11,686 nucleotides of DNA from Phycisphaerae bacterium (GCA_021736615.1 JAIPFN010000178.1:1-11686); one strand, 5' to 3'. Shown: positions 5,526 to 11,686, numbered from the stretch's first letter. The notes: generated by a model from the sequence alone, not told the origin. A program made the numbers and translations.

Positions 5526-6836
5526 ATGAATTGGAAGAAAGAGTGGAAAATTCTGGTTTTGATCGTTGTTGTTTTTGCGGGGTGTTATTATCTGCCTGTC
5601 GGTAACGCTCGTTTTGATAATGCCGTCAGCGAATCTTTTGAGCTTGTCAAGGACTATGCGAGGGCGCATGTTTTGTTTTGTCTGGTTCCGGCGTTTTTTA
5701 TTGCAGGTGCCATAGGCGTTTTTGTCAGTCAGGGGGCGGTTATGAAATATCTCGGCCCCAAGGCTAACAAGGCAGTCGCTTACGGGGTCGCATCTGTTTC
5801 CGGTACGATACTTGCTGTTTGTTCCTGTACGGTGCTTCCGCTTTTCGCCGGGATATATCGCATGGGAGCCGGGCTTGGTCCTGCGACGGCATTTTTGTAT
5901 TCCGGTCCTGCGATCAATGTGCTGTCGATAATACTTACCGCCAGGGTACTCGGAATTGAGCTTGGACTTGCGCGCGCGATCGGGGCTATAGTTTTCAGCG
6001 TGGTGATCGGTTTGCTGATGCACCTTATTTATCGCAAAGAAGAACTAAACCGCCCGGAGATCAAGATGGTACCCGGCTCAGAAGAAGAGGCACGTCCGCT
6101 TTATCAAATGGCAATCTATTTCGCTATGATGGTCGGCGTGCTGGTATTTGCAAACTGGGCCAAACCAGCCGAGTCATCCGGTCAGGAAGGTTTATGGGCG
6201 GCGATTTATTCTGTTAAATGGATTATAACAGCTGTTTTTGCGACGGGTTTGTTGGCTGTACTTGGGTTCTGGTTTAAGATGTCCTGGTGGAAATTATTTA
6301 TTGCTCAATTTCCGGTGTGGGTACTGGCTGTCATCTTCCCGTCCATGCCTATACTTGCTTTTACGGCCGGTATCATTGGGTTAAGTATTGTCACCAGTAC
6401 CGACAAAGGCGAAGGCGGCCAGTGGTTCTTTTCATCGTGGACGTTTGCTAAACAAATTTTGCCGCTGCTGTTCTTTGGCGTATTGGTTGCAGGCTTCCTG
6501 CTTGGTAGGCCTGACTACGAAGGTATTATACCAAAGGAATGGGTCAACAGTGCCGTAGGAGGCAATTCCCTGAAGTCAAACCTTTTCGCCTCTATCGCCG
6601 GTGCGTTTATGTATTTCGCGACTCTGACAGAGGTTCCGATATTGCAGGGTCTTATCGGTGCCGGTATGGGCAAAGGCCCGGCTCTTTCGCTTTTGCTTGC
6701 AGGCCCTGCCCTGTCACTGCCGAACATGCTGGTTATCCGAAGCGTAATGGGAACGCAGAAGACAATAGTTTACGTAGCGCTGGTTATAGTAATGGCAACG
6801 ATTTCAGGGATTATTTTCGGAACATTTTTTTATTGA
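5526..6836 (+). CDS. ArsP_1/DUF318-family permease (putative metal/organoarsenical efflux)
   Basis: This 436-residue inner-membrane protein has about ten hydrophobic helices. It shows the family features: 'GTILAVCSCTVLPLFAGI' (93-110) with the conserved C99-S-C101, 'SGPAINVLSI' (126-135) and, in the second half, a matching EVPILQGLIGAGMGKGPA and AGPALSLPNML repeat. Members include ArsP, an exporter of trivalent organoarsenicals, and relatives annotated as Cu/Zn efflux proteins; the real substrate here is unknown. A charged loop (about 170-190) divides the halves. The ribosome binding site is weak (a TAAGGCG stretch near 5511). It follows the ArsR gene by 76 bases of repeat and is probably in its operon. 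Confidence 0.88.
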   Translation: MNWKKEWKILVLIVVVFAGCYYLPVGNARFDNAVSESFELVKDYARAHVLFCLVPAFFIAGAIGVFVSQGAVMKYLGPKANKAVAYGVASVSGTILAVCSCTVLPLFAGIYRMGAGLGPATAFLYSGPAINVLSIILTARVLGIELGLARAIGAIVFSVVIGLLMHLIYRKEELNRPEIKMVPGSEEEARPLYQMAIYFAMMVGVLVFANWAKPAESSGQEGLWAAIYSVKWIITAVFATGLLAVLGFWFKMSWWKLFIAQFPVWVLAVIFPSMPILAFTAGIIGLSIVTSTDKGEGGQWFFSSWTFAKQILPLLFFGVLVAGFLLGRPDYEGIIPKEWVNSAVGGNSLKSNLFASIAGAFMYFATLTEVPILQGLIGAGMGKGPALSLLLAGPALSLPNMLVIRSVMGTQKTIVYVALVIVMATISGIIFGTFFY

Positions 6837-6870
6837 CGTAAGATATTTGCAGAAAAGAAAGGGATTTATC

Positions 6871-7254
6871 ATGAGTAAAGAAAATACTTATGCATGCAGC
6901 GGAGGTGCAAAACTGATTTTTGCCTGTTCAGGGGCGGCAGATGTTGGTGCGATTGCAGATCAAGCAGCCCGAAAAATGACTAAAGAAGGTATTGGCAAGA
7001 TGTTTTGTTCGGCAGGCATTGGAGGTCGTGTCAGTGGAATTATGAAGACAGCCGAGTCGGCAGATAAAATTCTTGCTATTGACGGCTGTCCACTGAACTG
7101 TGTAAAAAACTCTCTAGACCTTGCCGGTTTCAAAGATTTTGACCATTTACAGCTTGCCGATCTGGGACTGGAAAAAGGCAGCAGTCCTGCGACAGAAAAT
7201 AATATCGATAAAGTGGTCAGCAAAGGCAAGGAACTCATCGTAAGTAATTGTTAA
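6871..7254 (+). CDS. DGC-domain putative zinc-binding protein
   Basis: This 127-residue soluble protein has six cysteines: C9, C19, C46, C73, C77 and the final residue C127. The Asp-Gly-Cys motif (71-73) sits in 'AIDGCPLNCVKNSL', as in the DGC family of predicted zinc-binding proteins, with the companion 'IFACSGAADVG' and 'MFCSAGIGG' segments. I start at the ATG at 6871 because AAAGGGA lies just upstream; a TTG at 6847 has no comparable site. It sits between the permease and a thioredoxin-like gene, so a cytoplasmic metal or metalloid carrier or thiol substrate of the module is plausible, though unproven. Confidence 0.82.
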   Translation: MSKENTYACSGGAKLIFACSGAADVGAIADQAARKMTKEGIGKMFCSAGIGGRVSGIMKTAESADKILAIDGCPLNCVKNSLDLAGFKDFDHLQLADLGLEKGSSPATENNIDKVVSKGKELIVSNC

Positions 7255-7264
7255 GGATTCGATT

Positions 7265-7498
7265 ATGAAGAAGATTCAGATTTTAGGTACCGGTTGTCCT
7301 AAGTGTAATATGCTCGCTTCTGCCGTTAAAGATGCGGCTGAAGAGATGGGTATTGAATATGAAATCGAGAAGGTTACACAGATCAACGACATTATGAGCT
7401 TTGGCGTGATGGTAACGCCTGCGCTGGTGATAGACGGCCAGGTGAAGGTTTCCGGCAAGGTGCCAAAGGTTGACGAGATTAAAGCAATGCTTTCTTAA
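7265..7498 (+). CDS. Small thioredoxin-like redox protein, MTH895/TM0996 type (CPKC)
   Basis: This 77-residue cytoplasmic protein of the Thioredoxin_3 kind has the disulfide site C11-P-K-C14 in 'ILGTGCPKCNML' and the cis-proline segment VMVTPALVIDG. This compact family often accompanies ArsP_1/DUF318 permeases. AAGGA (7253-7257) overlaps the stop of the DGC gene and gives good spacing to the ATG. The likely role is to reduce, or pass thiols to, the DGC protein or the permease cysteines on the cytoplasmic side, which is an inference from context. Confidence 0.88.
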   Translation: MKKIQILGTGCPKCNMLASAVKDAAEEMGIEYEIEKVTQINDIMSFGVMVTPALVIDGQVKVSGKVPKVDEIKAMLS

Positions 7499-7521
7499 TG
7501 AAATCTAAAGGAGTTTCTTTT

Positions 7522-8007
7522 ATGAATAAGGTAACAAGAATTTTAATTGTCATTGCCCTGATAGTAGTCGTGGGTATCGTTGTTGCAATGAAGCAGCAGG
7601 GAAAAGAGCCTGCTTCGCCGCCAGTGGAAGGGGCAAACCCAAATGCAGTCACAGCTGGAGGGAATTCGGTTGATAATGTAAAGGCTTTACCAGTTAACGA
7701 AAGCCTGCCCAGACTTATCGACCTTGGAGCAGATAAATGCATTCCCTGCAAAATGATGAAGCCGATCCTTGATGAGTTGAAGCAGGATTATAAAGAACAA
7801 TTTAGCGTGACATTTATAGATGTATGGGAAAATCCTGACCAGGCAAAGGGATACAAAATCAATCTCATTCCGACACAGATATTTTATGATGCGTCAGGGA
7901 AAGAATTGTTCAGACACGAAGGCTTCTTCTCGAAAGAAGATATCCTCGGTAAATGGAAAGAATTTGGCATAAATATTGAGAAAGGTACAGACAATGAAGC
8001 GAAATAG
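7522..8007 (+). CDS. Membrane-anchored thioredoxin-family protein (CIPC)
   Basis: This is a 161-residue protein with an N-terminal transmembrane anchor (about 5-23), a Pro/Ala/Gly-rich linker (28-50) and a thioredoxin domain. The active site is C73-I-P-C76 with KMMKP following, and the cis-proline is P117 in LIPT. I choose the ATG at 7522 because AAAGGAG (7507-7513) is ideally placed; an ATG at 7498, overlapping the preceding stop, would put that site inside the coding region. The domain should be extracytoplasmic and is a natural client of the CcdA encoded downstream. Its end overlaps the next gene by 14 bases. Confidence 0.88.
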   Translation: MNKVTRILIVIALIVVVGIVVAMKQQGKEPASPPVEGANPNAVTAGGNSVDNVKALPVNESLPRLIDLGADKCIPCKMMKPILDELKQDYKEQFSVTFIDVWENPDQAKGYKINLIPTQIFYDASGKELFRHEGFFSKEDILGKWKEFGINIEKGTDNEAK

Positions 8008-8920
8008 TTACAAATTAGCAGCAGTGTCAGTAATCTTAATCGCTATGATTACAGGTATTGCAGTGGCCAATACCCCGGAACCCGTCAAGACGGTCGAGAA
8101 AGTTTATCCAAATCTTGCAGCTGGCGTGTTGACTTATGCAAAGGTTTCTGCATTGCCTGACGGTGTTCTACTTAAGTCTGAGGGCGTAGAAATCACTTCA
8201 AACAACATCGATAAGTTTATCTCAGGCCAGGCTAAGCAATTACAGGCTGAATTGAAGAAAAATGCTTTCTTTGTTCTTGAGCAGCAGGCGACTGGCGAAA
8301 TCCTTAAACAGCTTGTCTCTAAAAAACTTACTAAAAAGGTCAACTTGACAGATGACAAGCAGCTTTTATCAACTTTTTTTGAGGAACTAACTAAGGACAT
8401 TAAGGTCACAGAGAAAGATGTAGAGACATTCTACAGGGAAAATGAAAGCGTTTTCTGCGGTACACCTTTAAAGAGTGTACGAAAGCAGATCGAATCCTAT
8501 GTACTGCAGGACAATAAACAGCGTTTTATAGATCAGTATATACAAACACTAGGGCAGAAAATTGAAATTGTAGTGTCAGATTCATGGACAAAGCAGCAGG
8601 CTGTAAGCTCAAAAGACAATTTACTCGACAAGGCAAGGGCTGAAGGTAAGCCGACACTTGCTATATTTAGTGCCGCAAGTTGCTGCGGGCCGGATAAGAT
8701 GATTCCGGTTAGAGACGCGTTGCTCAAAAAATATGACAAAAAGATCAATGTCGTTTATATCGAGCCAAAAAAACAGCAGATTCTTGCCGCCAGATACGGT
8801 ATCCGGTCTATTCCCTCTCAAGTTTTCTATGATAACAAAGGCAAGGAATATTTCCGCCATAGTGGTTTCTATTCGGAAAAAGATATAACTGGCAAGCTAA
8901 CCGAAATGGAAGTTAAGTAA
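7994..8920 (+). CDS. Secreted SurA-N-like/thioredoxin fusion with degenerate CCGPD site
   Basis: This 308-residue protein has a signal peptide (about 1-25, cleavage after AVA), then a helical region (about 44-194) whose segments 'LLKSEGVEITSNNI', 'KDVETFYRENESVF' and 'IESYVLQDNKQRFIDQYIQTLG' resemble the N-terminal chaperone domain of SurA/PrsA-type foldases. The parvulin isomerase domain is missing. A thioredoxin domain (about 200-306) follows, with cis-proline P274. Its active site reads S-C230-C231-G-P-D-K-M-I: compared with WCGPCKMI, Trp is Cys and the resolving Cys is Asp. It cannot form the normal CXXC disulfide, but a vicinal Cys pair remains. The start is chosen from GAAAGG about ten bases upstream; the gene overlaps the previous one by 14 bases. 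Confidence 0.75.
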   Translation: MKRNSYKLAAVSVILIAMITGIAVANTPEPVKTVEKVYPNLAAGVLTYAKVSALPDGVLLKSEGVEITSNNIDKFISGQAKQLQAELKKNAFFVLEQQATGEILKQLVSKKLTKKVNLTDDKQLLSTFFEELTKDIKVTEKDVETFYRENESVFCGTPLKSVRKQIESYVLQDNKQRFIDQYIQTLGQKIEIVVSDSWTKQQAVSSKDNLLDKARAEGKPTLAIFSAASCCGPDKMIPVRDALLKKYDKKINVVYIEPKKQQILAARYGIRSIPSQVFYDNKGKEYFRHSGFYSEKDITGKLTEMEVK

Positions 8921-8921
8921 T

Positions 8922-9620
8922 ATGCAGGAATTATTTACGCAGTTGACACGAGCGGTCGAAGGAACATGGTTCATAGCCCTGTCCGCTTCGTTTATATGGG
9001 GAGTACTGAGTATTCTGTTGAGTCCCTGTCATCTTGCAAGCATTCCGTTGATCGTAGGCTTTGTTGATAATCAGGGCAAAATCTCAACCAAACGAGCCTT
9101 CTGGATATCAACCTTATTTGCCGTTGGAATCCTCATTACTATCGGAGCTATTGGAGCAATTACTGCTGCTGCGGGCAGAATGATGGGTGATGTCGGCAGA
9201 TACGGCAATTACTTTGTGGCATTGATATTTTTTGTAGTGGGGCTCCACCTTCTCGGTGTTATCCCAATGCCATGGTCTGGACCCGGGCAGGTTGGCATGA
9301 AACGCAAAGGGATGCTTGCAGCTTTTATCCTGGGGTTAGTTTTCGGTATTGCCTTGGGGCCCTGCACCTTTGCGTACATGGCTCCTATACTTGGTGTTAC
9401 TTTTAAGCTGGCTTCTACTAATCTTGCTTATGGTATTTTATTACTGTTAGTCTATGGTATCGGTCACTGCTCTGTGATTATCTTTGCGGGCACTTTCACT
9501 GAGGTTGTCCAGCGGTACATGAACTGGAACGAGAAATCTAAAGGTGCAACAATTCTTAAGAAGATTTGCGGTGGATTGGTTCTTCTTGGTGGTATTTGGC
9601 TGATTTACACCGCTCCATAG
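8922..9620 (+). CDS. ccdA: CcdA-family thiol-disulfide transporter
   Basis: This 232-residue inner-membrane protein has about six transmembrane helices, close to the length of standalone CcdA. It has the two inverted half-repeats with the redox cysteines: 'LSPCHLASIPL' (C36) and 'LGPCTFAYMAPIL' (C148), plus a GHC at 181-183. CcdA moves electrons from cytoplasmic thioredoxin to extracytoplasmic thioredoxin-like proteins, and two such candidates are encoded just upstream. The ATG follows the preceding stop by one base, with GGAAG upstream, so it is in the same operon. As I recall, related CcdA-like proteins in arsenic operons are labelled ArsG, so a direct role in arsenical export is the main alternative. 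Confidence 0.88.
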   Translation: MQELFTQLTRAVEGTWFIALSASFIWGVLSILLSPCHLASIPLIVGFVDNQGKISTKRAFWISTLFAVGILITIGAIGAITAAAGRMMGDVGRYGNYFVALIFFVVGLHLLGVIPMPWSGPGQVGMKRKGMLAAFILGLVFGIALGPCTFAYMAPILGVTFKLASTNLAYGILLLLVYGIGHCSVIIFAGTFTEVVQRYMNWNEKSKGATILKKICGGLVLLGGIWLIYTAP

Positions 9621-9653
9621 AAAATAACATGGTTGCTTAATAGGGAGATTAGC

Positions 9654-9783
9654 ATGGACAACTTATTAGAACTTATTAAAGACAGAACTTATTAGAGACA
9701 GTCACCTATTAAAATGAAAACAATGGCTAGTTATTCTGGAAAAATGGAAGGAACTTGGTGTCGAACTGGCTGAGGCGAAATAA
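9654..9783 (+). pseudogene. Decayed thioredoxin-family gene (start and C-terminus only)
   Basis: A GGGAG ribosome binding site (9643-9647) precedes an ATG at 9654 that opens only 13 codons (MDNLLELIKDRTY). Further on, in another frame, the stretch ILEKWKELGVELAEAK (ending at a TAA at 9781-9783) closely matches the C-termini of the thioredoxin proteins encoded at 4586 (ILNKWKELGV) and 7522 (ILGKWKEFGI). The two frames are brought together if one copy of a 16-base tandem duplication (9669-9700) is removed; a TGA at 9715-9717 still interrupts. The middle of the domain, including any CXXC, is gone. Confidence 0.65.
9669..9700. repeat. 16-base tandem duplication
   Basis: GAACTTATTAAAGACA (9669-9684) is followed at once by GAACTTATTAGAGACA (9685-9700), with one mismatch. 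A partial third copy (AACTTATTA) precedes it. Sixteen bases shift the reading frame of the remnant gene. Confidence 0.8.
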
Positions 9784-10109
9784 TGCATCAGCTTTTTACA
9801 TACCTTAGCAATGCTCTTGATGGGCAGGTGCTGGGTTTGATATTCGGGATTTCGCTGGGGCCTTGCACTTTCGCGTTTATGGAACCGGTTCTTGCGGTTG
9901 CAACATTTAAGTCGGCTTATGGGGTTTCACTGGTGATTCTCTATGGGCTGGGGCATTGCGGGGTGATCGTCCTTGCCGGCACCTGCGGTCAGCTCAGCCA
10001 GCGGTATATAAATTTCAACAATAAAACAAACACAGCGACTATCGTAAAGCGGATTTGCGGAGTTATGATCATACTTTTTGGACTATATATGATCTACACC
10101 GCGAAATAG
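9783..10109 (+). CDS. Half-length CcdA-like protein (internally deleted paralog)
   Basis: This is a 108-residue membrane protein. Its first 15 residues (MHQLFTYLSNALDGQ) match the first 15 of the CcdA encoded upstream (MQELFTQLTRAVEGT). It then jumps directly to 'LGLIFGISLGPCTFAF', which in that protein lies at residue 137 onward, and continues co-linearly to the end (YTAK versus YTAP). About 120 residues holding the first half-repeat and its redox Cys are missing, in frame. C28 (second half-repeat) and GHC (57-59) are kept. The ATG overlaps the preceding remnant stop as TAATG, and GAGG (9772-9775) is well placed, so it may still be translated. It could be a pseudogene or a three-helix protein that dimerises. 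Confidence 0.65.
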   Translation: MHQLFTYLSNALDGQVLGLIFGISLGPCTFAFMEPVLAVATFKSAYGVSLVILYGLGHCGVIVLAGTCGQLSQRYINFNNKTNTATIVKRICGVMIILFGLYMIYTAK

Positions 10110-10130
10110 CCGCCACACAATAGCCGCCAC
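10105..10130. repeat. 12-base direct repeat AATAGCCGCCAC
   Basis: Two perfect copies (10105-10116 and 10119-10130) are separated by two bases. The first contains the stop codon of the half-length CcdA gene. An eight-T run follows at 10139-10146, but I find no stem that would make a terminator. Confidence 0.75.
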
Positions 10131-10156
10131 GGGATTGGTTTTTTTTGGAACTTCTT

Positions 10157-10339
10157 TTAGAAGTCGTAGATTTCCTGGGCCACTTTAAAACCGGCATCCA
10201 GAGCCTTAGAGAAATCCGGATCCAGAGAATTTGTGATCGAGTGAGTGTGCAGAAATTCCTTTGCAAGGCTTGCAGCATCGCTGAATTCACCTTCTTTTAC
10301 CTTATTTTGCATCCAGTTCATAATCTCTTTTTCAGTCAT
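10157..10339 (-). CDS. Small hypothetical protein, helical
   Basis: This 60-residue soluble protein begins MTEKEIMNWMQNKVKEG. It is rich in charged and helix-favouring residues, has no cysteine and no membrane segment, and I do not recognise it. On the minus strand AGGAG lies seven to eight bases before the ATG, a strong ribosome binding site that supports a real gene. It is transcribed away from the E2 locus, from the 155-base spacer 10340-10494, and has no same-strand neighbour in the window. Confidence 0.6.
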   Translation of the reverse strand: MTEKEIMNWMQNKVKEGEFSDAASLAKEFLHTHSITNSLDPDFSKALDAGFKVAQEIYDF

Positions 10340-10441
10340 TTTCTATCTCCTGTTTCGGGCAAGACGAATCTAAGCCCTAAAGTTTCATTTTTTCTTAATA
10401 CTTGTTAATATCGGTTCAACGGCGGGGTCAATAAAGAAATT

Positions 10442-10469
10442 TTTTCAAAAGTGAGTATTTTACTATAAG
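10442..10469 (+). promoter_or_regulatory. Weak candidate promoter for the small membrane ORF and E2
   Basis: TTTTCA (10442-10447) is followed after 16 bases by TATAAG (10464-10469). The rest of the 10340-10494 spacer is AT-rich and shows no other clear element to me. Confidence 0.3.
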
Positions 10470-10500
10470 ATTATAGCGGAGATGACGTCAAATTTTGTTT

Positions 10501-10677
10501 ATGATACTGATAATCAAGATTTTCATCCTTGCAACGGCAACAATAGTATATACAATAAGCGAAATTAAACAAAAATACCCGGATGATTTCTTAAGTCGGG
10601 CTGAATTTTTCAATAGACATTTCAAGCCGGCGACAGGTCAGTTTGAAGACGGAGCAGTAAATGGCAACAGCGGTTAG
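10501..10677 (+). CDS. Small predicted membrane protein overlapping the E2 gene
   Basis: This ORF of about 58 residues has one N-terminal hydrophobic helix (ILIIKIFILATATIVYTI) followed by a charged tail (EIKQKYPDDFLSRAEFFNRHF). I do not recognise it. I use the ATG at 10501; a TTG at 10495 is an alternative, and the nearest GGAG (10478-10481) suits the TTG slightly better, though neither spacing is ideal. It ends 17 bases inside the E2 gene, so the two are likely co-transcribed. It could be a small membrane tether or simply a chance ORF. Confidence 0.42.
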   Translation: MILIIKIFILATATIVYTISEIKQKYPDDFLSRAEFFNRHFKPATGQFEDGAVNGNSG

Positions 10678-11686
10678 ATTACCGAAACTTGGCAAGGCGA
10701 TGGATGAAGGAACCATCGTCAATGCCCTGATAAAAATAGGCGACAAGGTCAGCAAGGGAGATGTTATATTCGAGGTCGAGACCGACAAGGCGACCCTCGA
10801 GGTCGAGTCCCCGGAAAGCGGTTTTGTAAAACACATACTCATCGGCGATTGCGAAACAGTTGCCGTCAACACCCCTCTTGCAGTCCTGGGTACAGAAGAT
10901 GAAACTGTCTGCGTGGACCTTTTAAAGGAGTTGATTGCCGAAAAAGATTCCCTTCGCAAAGAAATCGAATACATTCACACCCATGATACCCAGATACGGC
11001 AGGTCAATACCAGTGATATTTGTTCAAGCCTTGCCGATGGTGTTTGGCCGGATGAGTCGGCCTGCCGGCCGGGAAAAACTATCCCCCTTGGCAGGCTCCA
11101 GAAGCTTCTTGGCGACCGGATGGTACAGAGTAAACGTCACATTCCGTGCTTTTATCTAACGATAAAGGTTGATGTTACCGAAATTGCCGGTTTGATAGAA
11201 AAAATGAATGCCCAGGGCGATGCTAATGTTGTAATCGACGATTTTGCGATGCTGGCGATGGCGCAGTGCCTGGTGAGATATCCAGAGATGACAGGCCAGA
11301 TTTCCGGAGAAAATATCGTATTAAGCGACGAGATCGGAATTGGGCTGGTTATGGAGGTTCCAGGCGGAGCGGTCGCGCCGGTAATAAAAAATGTCGATAA
11401 TAAGACTGTTACCGCCATTGCCGCCGAAAGAGCCGCCTTAGCCGAAAAGGCAGCCAATAAACAACTTACGCTCGAAGACCTCGAAGGGGCGTGTATAACG
11501 CTCAGTAATATGGGCCCGTACGGCGTGGAGATGTTTATTCCGGTGGTGATTCCCGGCCAGTGCAGCATAATCGGGCTTGGAAGAGTCACCGAGACTTGCG
11601 TCCCGCACAAAGAGAATGTAGAGATCAGGAAGATCATGAAAATGTCAATTTCCGTCGATCACAGGGTTACTAACGGTGCAAATGCC
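10661..11686 (+). CDS. Dihydrolipoamide acyltransferase (E2), 3' end outside window
   Basis: This is E2 of a 2-oxoacid dehydrogenase complex, which passes an acyl group from its lipoyl arm to CoA. 342 codons are visible with no stop before the edge. The lipoyl domain is residues 1-80, with K43 in ETDKATLEVES. A charged, probably coiled-coil stretch (86-105, LLKELIAEKDSLRKEI) follows, then the acyltransferase core from about 138. I see no peripheral-subunit-binding consensus in the linker. The core ends in SVDHRVTNGA: His334 is present, but the position four residues on, usually Asp, is Asn338. GGAG (10651-10654) precedes the ATG. No E1 or E3 gene is visible; they may lie downstream. Confidence 0.88.
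   Translation, partial: MATAVRLPKLGKAMDEGTIVNALIKIGDKVSKGDVIFEVETDKATLEVESPESGFVKHILIGDCETVAVNTPLAVLGTEDETVCVDLLKELIAEKDSLRKEIEYIHTHDTQIRQVNTSDICSSLADGVWPDESACRPGKTIPLGRLQKLLGDRMVQSKRHIPCFYLTIKVDVTEIAGLIEKMNAQGDANVVIDDFAMLAMAQCLVRYPEMTGQISGENIVLSDEIGIGLVMEVPGGAVAPVIKNVDNKTVTAIAAERAALAEKAANKQLTLEDLEGACITLSNMGPYGVEMFIPVVIPGQCSIIGLGRVTETCVPHKENVEIRKIMKMSISVDHRVTNGANA

Noticed and set aside
5505..6023. 172-residue open frame on the minus strand inside the permease
   Set aside because: It is antisense to a well-supported membrane protein, rich in Arg, Lys, Asn, Gln and His with no recognisable motif, as expected of a shadow frame.
6847..6870. TTG start adding eight residues to the DGC protein
   Set aside because: The ATG at 6871 has AAAGGGA at proper spacing; the TTG does not.
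7479..7751. 90-residue minus-strand frame across the CIPC thioredoxin start
   Set aside because: It has no ribosome binding site and opposes a gene with an ideal AAAGGAG and a clear domain.
10131..10164. T8 run plus ACTTCT-TTT-AGAAGT hairpin as a terminator
   Set aside because: The hairpin comes after the T-run on the plus strand, and on the minus strand it is followed by an A-run. The polarity is wrong both ways.
10395..10431. Promoter for the 60-residue minus-strand gene (TTGACC with TATTAA)
   Set aside because: The spacer is only 15 bases, and the alternative pairing gives 13. It is too weak to list as a feature.
11152..11637. 161-residue open frame on the minus strand inside E2
   Set aside because: It is rich in Ser, Ile, Thr and Ala, typical of an antisense frame. 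The plus-strand frame has clear lipoyl and DHR motifs.

Overview
The window reads as a chromosomal segment of a Gram-negative bacterium with moderate GC. Short palindromes of the form GCCGGCA-TCT-TGCCGGC, other dispersed intergenic repeats and the gene set are reminiscent of Planctomycetota (Phycisphaerae-like). That placement is an inference from style, not from a marker gene. I see no rRNA, tRNA, CRISPR array, transposase or phage gene, and no stretch above 300 bases lacks a gene.

Left part (1-4087): a small Cys-rich DUF6485-type gene (+) meets a tightly packed minus-strand operon end to end. The operon runs ABC ATPase, then MFS transporter, then PHP-domain phosphoesterase, with a 4-base ATGA stop/start overlap at both junctions. 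A 230-base repeat-rich spacer, including a likely terminator, separates it from purC (SAICAR synthase, minus strand). purC has a well-formed promoter and ribosome binding site.

Centre (4190-10109, + strand): an orphan ORF that starts inside a palindromic repeat, then a membrane-anchored thioredoxin (CPPC) with its own terminator. Next comes an ArsR-type regulator preceded by a near-perfect 12-8-12 inverted repeat. It heads a co-directional cassette: ArsP_1/DUF318 permease, DGC-domain Cys protein, a 77-residue thioredoxin-like protein (CPKC), a membrane-anchored thioredoxin (CIPC), a secreted SurA-N-like/thioredoxin fusion whose active site has become CCGPD, and a CcdA-type thiol-disulfide transporter. 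A decayed thioredoxin remnant and a half-length CcdA follow, apparently the wreck of a second thioredoxin-CcdA cassette. My reading is a metal- or metalloid-responsive efflux module wired to extracytoplasmic thiol redox: CcdA carries reductant across the membrane, the thioredoxins use it outside, and the permease exports the toxicant. Substrate and direction are inferred.

Right part (10110-11686): a small minus-strand gene with a strong ribosome binding site, a small membrane ORF on the plus strand, and the start of a dihydrolipoamide acyltransferase (E2) that runs off the window. This E2 shows no recognisable peripheral-subunit-binding domain, and the usual catalytic Asp is Asn.
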